Source: Ancylobacter crimeensis (GTDB taxonomy: Bacteria; Pseudomonadota; Alphaproteobacteria; Rhizobiales; Xanthobacteraceae). Taken from it: a stretch of 64,000 nucleotides of DNA. The position numbers and the translations under genes are program-made. The notes beneath the pieces are model-generated. The model ran no database searches, was not told the DNA's origin, and saw nothing but the letters and a program-made list of their open reading frames with translations. This document shows positions 8,744 through 17,459 of the stretch, one piece after another. The stretch is from positions 22,989 through 86,988 of the forward strand of contig NZ_JALKCH010000016.1 of the NCBI RefSeq assembly GCF_023016805.1, read 5' to 3'. Numbering within the stretch: position 1 is the first letter of the stretch; each line of letters opens with the position of its first letter.

Positions 8744-9451
8744 TCAGTGCGCGCGCGCGGCGAGCGCGATCGCCATGGTGGCGACGGCGTTCTGCGCCTC
8801 GGTGGCGTCCGAGAGGCCGGCGACGCGGCGCGAGAAGCTGCGCAGCATCGTCACCGACTGCGCGTCCAGCGCTGCGACCTGCCGGGCGAAGGCCAGCGCC
8901 CGCTCGAAGGCGCGGCCGTCCGGCACGATTTCGGTGAGGATGCCGATCTCCTTCGCCTCCGCCGCGCCGAACTCCCGGCTGGTCAGCGCCAGCTCGAAGG
9001 CGCGCTTGAAGGGCACGAACTTGGCGAAATAGGACAGCACGATCAGAGGCGGCAGGCGGTGCGACATTTCCGGCAGCGCGAACACCGCGTTTTCGCCGGC
9101 GATGGCGATGTCGCACTGGGTGGAGAAGCCGCAGCCGAAGCCGAGCGCCTTGCCTTCGATGGCGGCGATGAAGGGCACCGGGGAATGACGCAGCCGGTCG
9201 TTCACCCCGAGGATGAGGTTGAGGTCGTCCTGCACCTCTGCCGCCGAGGTGAGCCCGCGCAGGCCGACGCGCCCGGCGCAGAAATGCCTGCCTTCGCCGG
9301 CCAGCACCACCGCCTTGAGGCCGGGCGTCGCCAGAACGGCATCGAGCGCTTCGGCGAATTCGGCGAGCTGGGCGGAGGAAATGTGGTTGCCGTCGGCGGC
9401 GCGGGTGAACAGCACGGACTGGATGCCGTTGCCATGGCTCTCGATCTGCAT
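8744..9451 (-). CDS. Enoyl-CoA hydratase/isomerase (crotonase) family protein
   Basis: A 235-residue crotonase-fold protein. The oxyanion hole is formed by HFCAGR and GKALGFGCGFSTQCD, and FALPEMSH holds a glutamate where hydratases carry a catalytic acid. The ATG at 9451 has AAGGAG seven bases upstream. CoA-thioester substrates are implied, but the reaction (hydration, isomerisation or ring hydrolysis) cannot be told. It heads a short minus-strand operon with the hydroxyacid dehydrogenase and is divergent from the alpha/beta hydrolase gene, with a palindrome between. Confidence 0.87.
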   Translation of the reverse strand: MQIESHGNGIQSVLFTRAADGNHISSAQLAEFAEALDAVLATPGLKAVVLAGEGRHFCAGRVGLRGLTSAAEVQDDLNLILGVNDRLRHSPVPFIAAIEGKALGFGCGFSTQCDIAIAGENAVFALPEMSHRLPPLIVLSYFAKFVPFKRAFELALTSREFGAAEAKEIGILTEIVPDGRAFERALAFARQVAALDAQSVTMLRSFSRRVAGLSDATEAQNAVATMAIALAARAH

Positions 9452-9526
9452 GGGCCTCTCCTTCGATCGGGCGTGCACGAAACAATGCGGCTCCGGCTTC
9501 TTGCCGGGCATCTTCTCTTCGTCCTA

Positions 9527-9542
9527 TCGTATGACGATACGA
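9527..9542. promoter_or_regulatory. Probable FCD-type GntR operator
   Basis: TCGTATGACGATACGA is a perfect 6-bp inverted repeat with a four-base spacer, in the 122-bp gap between two divergent operons. FadR-subfamily GntR proteins commonly bind palindromes of the GTATxxxATAC kind. A GntR regulator is encoded 0.8 kb away in the rightward operon, so autoregulation plus control of both operons is likely. Confidence 0.6.
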
Positions 9543-9573
9543 CAATCTTTGCGGAAAACAGGGAGAGACGCCG

Positions 9574-10344
9574 ATGGCCCGGATCGAGCTCAATGGCGAA
9601 AGCCTGGCCTATGAGCGGGCCGGCGAGGGCGAGCCACTGCTGCTGGTGCATAGTCTCGGCACCGCGTCCTGGCTGTGGCGCGCCCAGATCGCCCGCTGGT
9701 CGGCGCGGTTCGACGTGATCGCGGTGGATGCGCGCGGCCATGGCGGTTCCAGCCGGAATGGCGGCTTCACGGTGCGAAACGTCGCGTCCGATCTCGCGGC
9801 GGTGCTGCAGGCCTTTGGCGGGCGCCCGGCACAGGTGGTGGCGATTTCGATGGGCGGGCCGATCGCGGCGCATCTGTTCGACCTCGCGCCGCACCTCGTC
9901 AAAAGCCTCGTCATCGCCGACAGCTTCGCCACGCAAGGCGAGGCCGGCGCGGCGCGGGCGGCGATGATCGCCGATGTGATCGGCAAAGGCAGCATGGCGG
10001 ACTATGCCCGCGCCTATGCCGCCGACACGCTGGTGGAGGACGACCCGACCCATGTGAAGGAGCTGGTCGCCTCCATCGCCGGCATGAGCGCGCAGGCCTA
10101 TGTCGAGGCCGCACGCTCGGTGTTCACCGCCGATGTGGTGGACATCCTGAAGCATGTCGAGGTACCGACGCATGTGGTGGTGGGCTCGCGCGACAACCGC
10201 ACCCCGCCGCGGCTCTCGCAGGAGATCGTCGCCCTTGTGCCCGGCGCGACCTATGCCGAGATCGAGGGCGCGCGCCACCTCGCCAATCTGGACCGGCCGG
10301 ACGGCTTCGTCGAAGCGGTCGAGCCCTTTCTCACCGCGCGCTGA
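9574..10344 (+). CDS. Alpha/beta hydrolase (PcaD / N-formylmaleamate deformylase-like)
   Basis: This 256-residue hydrolase has a complete triad: Ser92 in AISMGG, Asp207 in GSRDNRTPP and His235 in GARHLANLD. The oxyanion region is LVHSLGTASWLW. The general shape is that of 3-oxoadipate enol-lactonases and of NicD, which removes formate from N-formylmaleamate after NicX ring cleavage. Because nicX lies 1.2 kb away, a NicD-like or N-acyl-hydrolase role is attractive. The neighbouring carboxymuconolactone decarboxylase gene supports an enol-lactone role equally well. GGGAGAG precedes the ATG at 9574. Confidence 0.85.
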   Translation: MARIELNGESLAYERAGEGEPLLLVHSLGTASWLWRAQIARWSARFDVIAVDARGHGGSSRNGGFTVRNVASDLAAVLQAFGGRPAQVVAISMGGPIAAHLFDLAPHLVKSLVIADSFATQGEAGAARAAMIADVIGKGSMADYARAYAADTLVEDDPTHVKELVASIAGMSAQAYVEAARSVFTADVVDILKHVEVPTHVVVGSRDNRTPPRLSQEIVALVPGATYAEIEGARHLANLDRPDGFVEAVEPFLTAR

Positions 10345-10347
10345 ACC

Positions 10348-11055
10348 ATGGACGCGCCCCGCTCCCTCGGCGTCGGCCCGCTCGCGCAGGAAAGCGCGCC
10401 GCTGCGGCGCCGGCTGGTGGCGACGCTGCGCGGGCTCATCGCCAACGGCACGCTGCCCGCCGGCCGGCGGCTGATCGAGACCGAGCTGTGCGCCGAACTC
10501 CGGGTGAGCCGCACCGTGCTGCGCGAGGCGCTGCGCGAGCTGGAGGCGGACGGCCTGCTGGTCGCTGGCGCGCGCGGCCTTTCGGTCGCGGTGCTGAGCC
10601 GGGCGGAGGCGCAGAACATCTATGCCGTGCGCCGCGCGCTGGAAGGGCTGATCGCCCGCCAGTTCTGCGAGCGGGCCCCGGAGATCGCGCTGGCCGCGCT
10701 GGCGCTGGCGCATCGAAGGCTGATCGGCGCCTATGAGGCGGACGATCTCGCGGGGCTGCTGGACGCCAAGCTCGCCTTCTACCGCGCCTTGTGCCAGGGG
10801 GCCGAAAACCTCGTGGTGCTGGAGCTGGTCGAGCGGCTGAACGCCCGGATCAGCCTGCTGCGCGCTCGCTCGCTCGCTCAGCCGGCGCGCAAGAACGCTT
10901 CGCTCGCCGAGATCGGCGGGCTGGTGGAGGCGCTCATCGCGCGCGATGCAGACGCCGCCGAAGCCCTCGCCGCCCGCCACATCGCCAACGCCGCCGCTGC
11001 CGCGCTCGGCGGCCTTCCCGACATCACACCCCTGCACCCGGAGACCGCTCAATGA
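10348..11055 (+). CDS. GntR family (FCD) transcriptional regulator
   Basis: A 235-residue regulator. The winged helix lies at about residues 18-80 (LIETELCAELRVSRTVLREALRELEADGLL) and is followed by an FCD ligand domain. The gene starts three bases after the hydrolase stop and ends overlapping the next start by ATGA, so it sits inside the operon it likely regulates. The palindrome at 9527-9542 is the natural binding site. The ligand is unknown, probably an intermediate acid of the pathway. Confidence 0.87.
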   Translation: MDAPRSLGVGPLAQESAPLRRRLVATLRGLIANGTLPAGRRLIETELCAELRVSRTVLREALRELEADGLLVAGARGLSVAVLSRAEAQNIYAVRRALEGLIARQFCERAPEIALAALALAHRRLIGAYEADDLAGLLDAKLAFYRALCQGAENLVVLELVERLNARISLLRARSLAQPARKNASLAEIGGLVEALIARDADAAEALAARHIANAAAAALGGLPDITPLHPETAQ

Positions 11056-11450
11056 CCGACGACCTCTTCGAAAAAGGCCTCGAAATCCGCCGTGCCGTCG
11101 TCGGCAGCGCCTATGTCGACAAGTCGCTGGCGGAGATGGACGATTTCACCCAGCCCCTGCAGGAGCTGGTGACGAAATATTGCTGGGGCGAGGTGTGGGG
11201 CCGCCCCGGCCTTGAACGGCGCGAGCGCTCCATCCTCAATATCGGCATGATCGCGGCGCTGAACCGTCCTCACGAACTCAAGCTCCATCTGCGCGGCGCG
11301 CTCAATAACGGGCTGAGCCGCGAGGAAATCCGCGAACTGCTGCTGCAGGTCGCCATCTATTGCGGCGTACCGGCGGCGCTGGACAGCTTCCGCATCGCCC
11401 GCGAGGTCTTCGCGGAGGAGGACGCCAAGGCCGCTGCAGAAAAGGGGTGA
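11052..11450 (+). CDS. Carboxymuconolactone decarboxylase family protein (PcaC-like)
   Basis: A 132-residue protein with the PcaC-type core: EVWGRPGLERRERSILNIG, then a histidine in RPHELKLH, then LLLQVAIYCGVPAALDSFR. It lacks the CxxC of AhpD peroxidases, so a decarboxylase/lactone role fits better. Its start overlaps the GntR stop (ATGA). Other protocatechuate genes are absent, so the substrate may differ from 4-carboxymuconolactone. Confidence 0.88.
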   Translation: MTDDLFEKGLEIRRAVVGSAYVDKSLAEMDDFTQPLQELVTKYCWGEVWGRPGLERRERSILNIGMIAALNRPHELKLHLRGALNNGLSREEIRELLLQVAIYCGVPAALDSFRIAREVFAEEDAKAAAEKG

Positions 11451-11572
11451 GGGCACCGAACGAATCGCGCATGCACACCTCCATGGCCGGGCGTGTCCCG
11501 GCCAGCCACGTCGTTGCCCGCTGCCGATTCCCGGCCGAAGGGCATGACAGCCGACGCTCGCGCCACCGTCCC

Positions 11573-12616
11573 CTAAGCCTGGTCGGGCGGGATTACCTTG
11601 CCGTCCAGCGTCATCGGCTCGCCGTCGAGGAACAGCGAATGGGCACGCAGCGGGATGTCCATGTGGCAGGGCGTGTCGCGATTGCCGCCGGCCTCGGTGT
11701 TCGGCCCGCTCGACCACAGGAAGTTGCCCCAGAAGGAGCGCGCATCCATGGAGAGGCCGGATTCCCGGTCATAGAGGCCGAGCTGGGTCCAATGCGCCTT
11801 GCGGTGCAGGCCCCAGCCGACATGCGCCATGGCATAAGCGTCGGGGTCGTTGAAGCTGTCCATGTAGGTGCGCAGATATTCCGCCTCGAAGCCGCCCTCG
11901 ATCCTGCGGATCCACCCGCCCTCGATGGTGATGCGGATCGGCTCGCGGGCGTAGCGCTTGAAGGGCAGCAGGATGTCGCCGGTGTCGATGACGATGGTTC
12001 CCTCGCAGGAGCCCTCGTTCGGCCAGGTGGCGACGAAGCAGCTCGGCCAATGGTCCCAGCCGCCCTTGCGGTCGACGAAGCCCTGCTGCTTCAGCACGGG
12101 ATATTGCCCCAGCTCGCAGCGGAAATCGGTGCCCGCCTTCGAGGTGACCGTCATCACCTTGGCTTGCCCGAGACGGGCTGCGCCGGCACTGGCGCGGCGG
12201 GCGTCCTCAGGCGTCGGCTTCATGCGCAGCATCACTTCCGGCGGCTCGCAGGCCAGCAGCATCCGCGCGCCGGTCTTGAGGATCTCCTCCTGCTCGGGCG
12301 AGAACAGCAGCATCATGGTGTCGATGACGAGGTCGGAATGCTTCATCGCCTCCAGCGCCGGCCGGTTGCCCTTGAGCGCGGTGTGGCCGACATAGCCGGA
12401 CTTGTCGCGCGAGAGCGCCACGTCGCCGTTCAGCGGTGGCAAGGTGAGAATGGTGAGCACCCCGCCGAGCTGGCCGACCGCGATGCGTGCGGTGGAGACG
12501 AGCTGTGGGTTGCTGTCGTCGGACACCAGGAGGGACACCTGCTCGCCGGGCGCGAGCTTGGACAGGAGAAGCACCTCCTTCCACGCCTCGACGAGCGCCA
12601 GATCACTGATAGCCAT
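11573..12616 (-). CDS. nicX: 2,5-dihydroxypyridine 5,6-dioxygenase (NicX-like, peptidase M29 fold)
   Basis: NicX is an Fe(II) dioxygenase that opens 2,5-dihydroxypyridine between C5 and C6, giving N-formylmaleamate. This protein has 347 residues. As I recall, the Pseudomonas NicX iron ligands are His265, His318 and Asp320; the same residues sit at exactly these positions here (AHVGWGL and TPCHMDIPL). Other matching stretches are VIDTMMLLFSPEQEEILKTG, GGFEAEYLRTYM and WGNFLWSSGPNTE. It is the last gene of a minus-strand operon with an HpaB-type monooxygenase and two amidases. A ring-substituted dihydroxypyridine is a plausible alternative substrate. Confidence 0.92.
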   Translation of the reverse strand: MAISDLALVEAWKEVLLLSKLAPGEQVSLLVSDDSNPQLVSTARIAVGQLGGVLTILTLPPLNGDVALSRDKSGYVGHTALKGNRPALEAMKHSDLVIDTMMLLFSPEQEEILKTGARMLLACEPPEVMLRMKPTPEDARRASAGAARLGQAKVMTVTSKAGTDFRCELGQYPVLKQQGFVDRKGGWDHWPSCFVATWPNEGSCEGTIVIDTGDILLPFKRYAREPIRITIEGGWIRRIEGGFEAEYLRTYMDSFNDPDAYAMAHVGWGLHRKAHWTQLGLYDRESGLSMDARSFWGNFLWSSGPNTEAGGNRDTPCHMDIPLRAHSLFLDGEPMTLDGKVIPPDQA

Positions 12617-12649
12617 GGTTGCCGTCCCTTTGCTGCGGGTCGAATGTCG

Positions 12650-13930
12650 TCATGAGGCGAGAGCATCCTCGATGAAGGCGGCGGCGGTCAGCGTGTCGCC
12701 ATCCGCGCCGATGCGGCCGACCACCTGCACGCCGACCGGAAGCCCCGCCGGCCCGTATCCCGCCGGCACGGTGAGCGCCGGGGCGTGGAGGAGGGTCCAC
12801 ACCTTGTTGAACACCGGATCGCCGGTCGCCGCGAGCCCGGTCGGCGCCTCGCCCGGGGCGGCCGGCGTCAGCAGCACGTCGCAGCCGCCGAGCAGCCGCT
12901 CGACAATGGCCTCGCGCTGTTTCAGCGCGGCAAGCGCGGCGTCGTAGTCGGCACGGGTGGCGCGGGCGAGAAGATCGAGAAAGCCGCGTGTGATGGGCGA
13001 GATGCGATCTCCCAGCACGTTCCGCTCATAAGCGAGGGTGCGCGGCGTCTCCCAGCCCATCACCGCATCGTGGAAGGCGTAGAGCCTTTCGAAGTCCTCC
13101 GGCACATCGAGGTCCACCACCGTTCCACCGCCGGCGCGGATCGCCGCCGTGGCCCGCTCCAGCGCCGCTCGCGTCGCCGGCTCGGCCAGCGCCCAGCGCG
13201 AGGTGCGGAACAGGCCGACCCTCGGGGGGCGGAGCGTGCCCACGGCGATGGCCGGATTCTCCGCTAGAACCCCGGTGATGAAGGCGGCGTCGCGCACGTC
13301 GCGGGTCATCAGGCCGATGGTGTCGAGACTGTCGGAGAGCGGCTTGGCGCCGGTGCGGTTCAGGGTGCCGAAGCTCGGCTTGTAGCCGACCACGCCGCAA
13401 TAGGCGGCGGGGCGGATGATCGAGCCGGAGGTCTGGGTGCCGAAGGCCGCATGCGCCATGCCCGCGCCGACGGCGGCGCAGGAGCCGGAGGACGATCCGC
13501 CCGGCGTGTGAGCCGGGTTGAACGGATTTCGTGTCTTGCCGGGGCTCGACATGGCGAATTCGGTCGAGACCGTCTTGCCCAGGACCATGCCGCCGAACTG
13601 GCGGGTCAGCGCCACGACGGGCGCGTCCGCCACCGGCCGGCTGCCCTGATAGACCGCCGAGCCATAGCCGGTCGGCATGTCGGCGGTCTCGATCACGTCC
13701 TTCACCCCGAAGGTGACGCCGGCGAGGGGGCCGGCCGGGGCGGCCTTCGCCTCGACGATGGCGCGTCCGGCATCGAAGGCCATCCACGCCTGCACGTCGT
13801 CCTCGCGCGCGGCGATGCGGGCGGCGAAGGCGCGGGCCACCGCCTCGGGCGCCAGCGTGCCGGCGGCGACGCGGGCGGCGCTCTCGCGGCCGGAGAGGGC
13901 GGCGATGTCCTCAGCCATCGGGCGGCTCAT
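12650..13930 (-). CDS. Amidase signature family hydrolase
   Basis: A 426-residue amidase with the Ser-cisSer-Lys triad: FGVKDVIET (lysine), TPGGSSSGSCAAVGAGM (cis-serine) and GTQTSGSIIRPA (nucleophile). These enzymes hydrolyse amides in the cytoplasm. The ATG at 13930 overlaps the upstream amidase stop (ATGA), so the two are translationally coupled; the MAEDI methionine four codons later is an alternative start. In a NicX pathway it could hydrolyse maleamate or an N-acyl amide, replacing the usual isochorismatase-type NicF, which is not present. The substrate is inference. Confidence 0.88.
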   Translation of the reverse strand: MSRPMAEDIAALSGRESAARVAAGTLAPEAVARAFAARIAAREDDVQAWMAFDAGRAIVEAKAAPAGPLAGVTFGVKDVIETADMPTGYGSAVYQGSRPVADAPVVALTRQFGGMVLGKTVSTEFAMSSPGKTRNPFNPAHTPGGSSSGSCAAVGAGMAHAAFGTQTSGSIIRPAAYCGVVGYKPSFGTLNRTGAKPLSDSLDTIGLMTRDVRDAAFITGVLAENPAIAVGTLRPPRVGLFRTSRWALAEPATRAALERATAAIRAGGGTVVDLDVPEDFERLYAFHDAVMGWETPRTLAYERNVLGDRISPITRGFLDLLARATRADYDAALAALKQREAIVERLLGGCDVLLTPAAPGEAPTGLAATGDPVFNKVWTLLHAPALTVPAGYGPAGLPVGVQVVGRIGADGDTLTAAAFIEDALAS

Positions 13931-15399
13931 CGGGCAACTCCTGCGAGGGACGGGCGGCGATGGAACCAGGGGCGGGCCCGCTCCAGCTGCCCGGCGAGCC
14001 GGAACAGGAGACCATCGCGGCCGAAGCCGGCGCCGAAATGCACGCCGACCGGCAGCCCGTCCTCCGACATGCCGAGCGGTACGCTCATGGCCGGGCAGCC
14101 GGCGGCGTTGAAGGCGCAGGTGAAGGGGGCGTGGGCCCAGAAGGCATCGTAGAACGCATCGAGGCTCTTGCCCGCGCCGGCCAGCGCACCGAGCGGGGGC
14201 GGCAGTTCCGCGGCGGTGGGGGAGAGCAGAATATCGTAGCCGGCGAAAAAGCGGCCGAGCGCGCGGGCGGTCTGGTGCAGCGTGTTCACCGCGCCGAGAT
14301 AGGCGGTGGCGGGCAAGCCGCGCGCTTCCTCGACCCAGGCGGCGTTGACCGGTTCCAGCGCCTTCAGCGGATCGGCAAGCCCCAGCGCCGCTCCGCGCGC
14401 GGCGACGGCTGGCGCGACATTCACCCCGACGATGATGCGCCACGCCGCCTTCAGCGCATGGGCGTCATAACCCGGCTCGACGATCTCGACGTCATGGCCG
14501 AGGTCCGCGCAGAGCTTCGCCGCCTCTTCCGCCGCGCGGGCGCAGGCGGGGTCCACCTGCGTGCCGAGCGGGGAGGCGGGGGTGAAGCCGATGCGCAGCC
14601 GGCCCGGCTCGCGCGTCACCTCGGAGAGATAGGTGTCGGGCCCGCGCGGACAGGCATAGGGATCGCCGATATCCGGTCCTGCGGTGGCGTCGAGCAACGC
14701 GGCGTTGTCGCGCACCGACCAGCTCGCGGCATGGGGCGTGGACATGCCGGCGATCGCCTCCACGATCGCCGGGCCGAGCGGGTTCACCATGCGGCTGGGC
14801 TTGAAGCCGAACAGGCCGCAATGGGAAGCGGGCAGGCGGGTGGAGCCGGCGCCGTCCGACGTGTTGGCCATCGGTACATAGCCGGCTGCGACCGCTGCGG
14901 TCGAGCCGCCCGACGAGCCGCCGGGCGAACGCGAAATGTCCCACGGATTGTGGGAGGGGCCGAAAGCCTCCGGCTCGGTGGCGAAGGAGAGCGCGAATTC
15001 CGGGGTGTTGGACTTGGCGATGATGACGAGGCCGGCGGCCTTGTAGCGCGCCACCAGCGTGCCGTCGCGCGGCGACACCATGCCGTCGAACAGCTTCGAT
15101 CCGGTGGACAGAACGGTGCCCGCCATCTCGAATCCGGTGTTCTTCAGGATGAAGGGCACCCCGGTGAAGGGACCGTCCGGCAGGCCTTGCGCGATGGCCT
15201 GCCGGCCGAGATCTTCGAAACGGTGCACCAACGCATGAAGCTGCGGCTCATGGGCGTCGATGCGCGAGAGCGCGGCGTCGAGCAGATCGTCTGCGCTGAC
15301 CTCGCCCGCGCGCACCAGAGCGGCGAGGCCGGTGGCGTCGTGATCCTCATAGCCGGCAAAGCCTCCATGGGAGAGTGCCGCGCCTGTTATGCCGCTCAT
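13927..15399 (-). CDS. Amidase signature family hydrolase (NylA-like subgroup)
   Basis: The protein has 490 residues. The triad region reads VPFILKNTGF (lysine), SPGGSSGGSTAAVAAGYVPMA (cis-serine) and SDGAGSTRLPASHCGLFGFKPSR (nucleophile serine). The wording around the triad and the FGPSHNPWD segment resembles the 6-aminohexanoate cyclic-dimer hydrolase subgroup, which takes cyclic or small amides. LKN replaces the more common VKD; the lysine is kept. GAGGAAC precedes the ATG. It follows the HpaB-type gene by 74 bases and is coupled to the next amidase. Two different amidases in one operon suggest two successive C-N cleavages. Confidence 0.88.
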   Translation of the reverse strand: MSGITGAALSHGGFAGYEDHDATGLAALVRAGEVSADDLLDAALSRIDAHEPQLHALVHRFEDLGRQAIAQGLPDGPFTGVPFILKNTGFEMAGTVLSTGSKLFDGMVSPRDGTLVARYKAAGLVIIAKSNTPEFALSFATEPEAFGPSHNPWDISRSPGGSSGGSTAAVAAGYVPMANTSDGAGSTRLPASHCGLFGFKPSRMVNPLGPAIVEAIAGMSTPHAASWSVRDNAALLDATAGPDIGDPYACPRGPDTYLSEVTREPGRLRIGFTPASPLGTQVDPACARAAEEAAKLCADLGHDVEIVEPGYDAHALKAAWRIIVGVNVAPAVAARGAALGLADPLKALEPVNAAWVEEARGLPATAYLGAVNTLHQTARALGRFFAGYDILLSPTAAELPPPLGALAGAGKSLDAFYDAFWAHAPFTCAFNAAGCPAMSVPLGMSEDGLPVGVHFGAGFGRDGLLFRLAGQLERARPWFHRRPSLAGVAR

Positions 15400-15473
15400 G
15401 CCGGTTCCTCAAGTCTCTGCCGCTGGAAACAAGGCATCCGGCGGGCCGCGTTCCGGGCCCGCCGGAAGGCGGT

Positions 15474-16973
15474 TCAGGGCATGCCCGCGAGCGTCTTCAC
15501 CTGCGCGATGAAGGCGTCGCGCTTCACCTCGTTGTAGAGCCGCTCGCGCAGGCGCGGGGCGGGGCTCGCATTGACGTTTTCGAAAAGAGCAACCCGCCCC
15601 GCGAGCGAGGAGGAGGTCATGTCCCAGATGAAGTTCATGAGCTGCTCCTTCACCGCCGCGCTCACCCCCTTGCCGGGCAGAAGCTCGGCGAGGTGGTGGC
15701 CGATCTCCGGATTGTCGAAGGCCGCCTTGCCGAAGCGCATCACGAGACCCTGCCCGCACAGCTCCTGCAGGATGTGGATGATGCGCGGATATTCCTCGAT
15801 GGAGTAGAGCCGGCCGGCGGTCAGCATGCCGACATCGGGCGCCATGACCTCGCCGTCGGTGGGCTTGGCCAGCGCCTCGGCGGCGGTGATGAAGGCGCGC
15901 AGCGTCTGGGCATACTGGATGATCTCGCCCAGCATGCCCTGCACGGCGGGAATGTGGCTGGTGCCGAGCACGTCCAGTACCAGCTGGCCGGCGCCGACGA
16001 ACAGCTCCGCCTTCACCGCGAGGCGGGTGAGGACGTGCCAGTGGGCGAACACGCAGACCGGTCCGTAATAGGACATCGCGGTCGGGTCGCCGAGGTTGAA
16101 GATGCGCTCCTTCCGCACCAGCACGTTCTCGAAGATGATGAGCTGGTCGGCCTCCTCGCCCAGTCGGGCCACCGGATGGTCGAACGGGTCGGCGCCGGGG
16201 TGGGAGACCATCTCGCGCGAGATCAGCTTGATGCCGTCGGAATTGATCGGCACCGAGGCCCAGATGCAGGCCTCTGCGGGGGTTTCGCGGATGCCGCCGA
16301 GATTGGTGAAGAAGATTTCGTTGGCCTGCGCCGAAACGGATCCCACCGTCTTGGCGCCGGAGACGCGGATGCCGTCCGGCTCGACCTTGGTGACCTTCAG
16401 CAGCGAGGCTTCCGCGCCCTTGGGGCTGGAACGGTCGTTCTGCGGCCCGGTCAGGCTTTCCGAGGCGGTGAGGTTGTGGTCGCGGCCATAGGCGACATAG
16501 CGCTCGATGTTCTCGGCGAAGTCGGGCGAGCAGCCCTCGATGAGCGATTTCTTGGCCTTGAAGGTCGGCAGGTGGGCGAGCAGCCCGACCGCGATGGCGG
16601 GCGCGAGGTCCGGCGGCCGCCCGAAGGTGCCGGCGGTCTTGAGGCTGGTATATTCGATCATCTTGCGACGATCGGCGAGGTCTTCCTTGGTGCGCGGCAC
16701 CTGCCAGGAACGGCTCGCCACCGCGCCGGTCTCGTCGATGAAGGTCGTGGCGTCGGCGAAAGCGGGGTCGAACTGGTCGTCGAACATCGAGGCGAGCAGA
16801 TCCACGCCGGCCGAAAGGGCAGGGTCGGCGAAGACGTTTGCAATACGCTTGCCGGCCACCCAGAGGGCGCGGCCGTCATCGAGCGTGGCCTTGAACTCGT
16901 CTCCAGTCTTGAGCTTGTGCCCCGGCTTGTGCCCCTCGGCAAGTTCGCGTTTCGGCGTCTGCGCGTTCATCAT
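15474..16973 (-). CDS. HpaB family FADH2-dependent monooxygenase (4-hydroxyphenylacetate 3-hydroxylase-like)
   Basis: A 499-residue large component of a two-component flavin monooxygenase. Such enzymes use FADH2 made by a separate reductase to hydroxylate phenols. The family signature around GTFGRPPDLAPAI (usually GRSPDY) and TGPQNDRSS is visible. By alignment from memory, the conserved histidine before this PQxDRS motif is Glu here (TASESLTGPQ), so chemistry or regiospecificity may differ. The start is ATG-ATG at 16968-16973 with AGGAG upstream. It is first in the operon with two amidases and nicX, so it probably makes the hydroxylated ring for NicX. A reductase candidate lies at 37.7 kb. 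Confidence 0.87.
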   Translation of the reverse strand: MMNAQTPKRELAEGHKPGHKLKTGDEFKATLDDGRALWVAGKRIANVFADPALSAGVDLLASMFDDQFDPAFADATTFIDETGAVASRSWQVPRTKEDLADRRKMIEYTSLKTAGTFGRPPDLAPAIAVGLLAHLPTFKAKKSLIEGCSPDFAENIERYVAYGRDHNLTASESLTGPQNDRSSPKGAEASLLKVTKVEPDGIRVSGAKTVGSVSAQANEIFFTNLGGIRETPAEACIWASVPINSDGIKLISREMVSHPGADPFDHPVARLGEEADQLIIFENVLVRKERIFNLGDPTAMSYYGPVCVFAHWHVLTRLAVKAELFVGAGQLVLDVLGTSHIPAVQGMLGEIIQYAQTLRAFITAAEALAKPTDGEVMAPDVGMLTAGRLYSIEEYPRIIHILQELCGQGLVMRFGKAAFDNPEIGHHLAELLPGKGVSAAVKEQLMNFIWDMTSSSLAGRVALFENVNASPAPRLRERLYNEVKRDAFIAQVKTLAGMP

Positions 16974-17459
16974 CCGCTCTCCTGAGGAAGGACCCTCGTC
17001 CCGCGCCGTTTCGGCAGGCAGTGGTGGCATCCGGTTCGGCCAGCGGCCGCCTTCCGGCGGGGGCACGCGGCCGCCCGGTGCTCGTCTCGGGTTCGGGCGA
17101 CGGCGATCCAACCATTAAACCGCAAAAATGGTCAAGCCCATTTGGTGAGGCGCATCTGTGCGTGAAATTTAAGCGAAAATGGTTATTCTGAAATATAATT
17201 ACGCCGTATCGGGCCCCAAAGGATAAAGATGGCCTAAACCTAAGGGGCTTCTTGTCGATTGCGCTGATTAAAATATAGGCGATGCCATGCCGCCGATTCG
17301 CAGACGGCGTTCTGATCGAACCGATTTGGTTGGCGTGGTGCTTGACCACCCATTTTGGTTCTGGCTTTTTGGTTGAGAACGACGCACGTTTCGGCGGCAT
17401 CCACGAGCCGCGGGAGGGTCGGCATGCGGATATCGAGGACGGATAGCGCCGCGCCGGCT
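16974..17459. promoter_or_regulatory. AT-richer intergenic region upstream of the HpaB-amidase-nicX operon
   Basis: A 486-base gap with no supported gene; the part from about 17110 to 17360 is clearly poorer in GC than its surroundings. It holds AAATGG-TCAAGC-CCATTT, an imperfectly spaced inverted repeat at 17126-17143, and the octamer AAAATGGT twice (17125-17132 and 17176-17183, 51 bases apart). On the minus strand TTGACC (17130-17135) could be a -35 box for the operon. No regulator gene is adjacent on this side. Confidence 0.45.

Noticed and set aside
17110..17360. Insertion-sequence remnant in the low-GC gap
   Set aside because: No terminal inverted repeats, target duplication or transposase fragment could be seen; it fits a regulatory region better.
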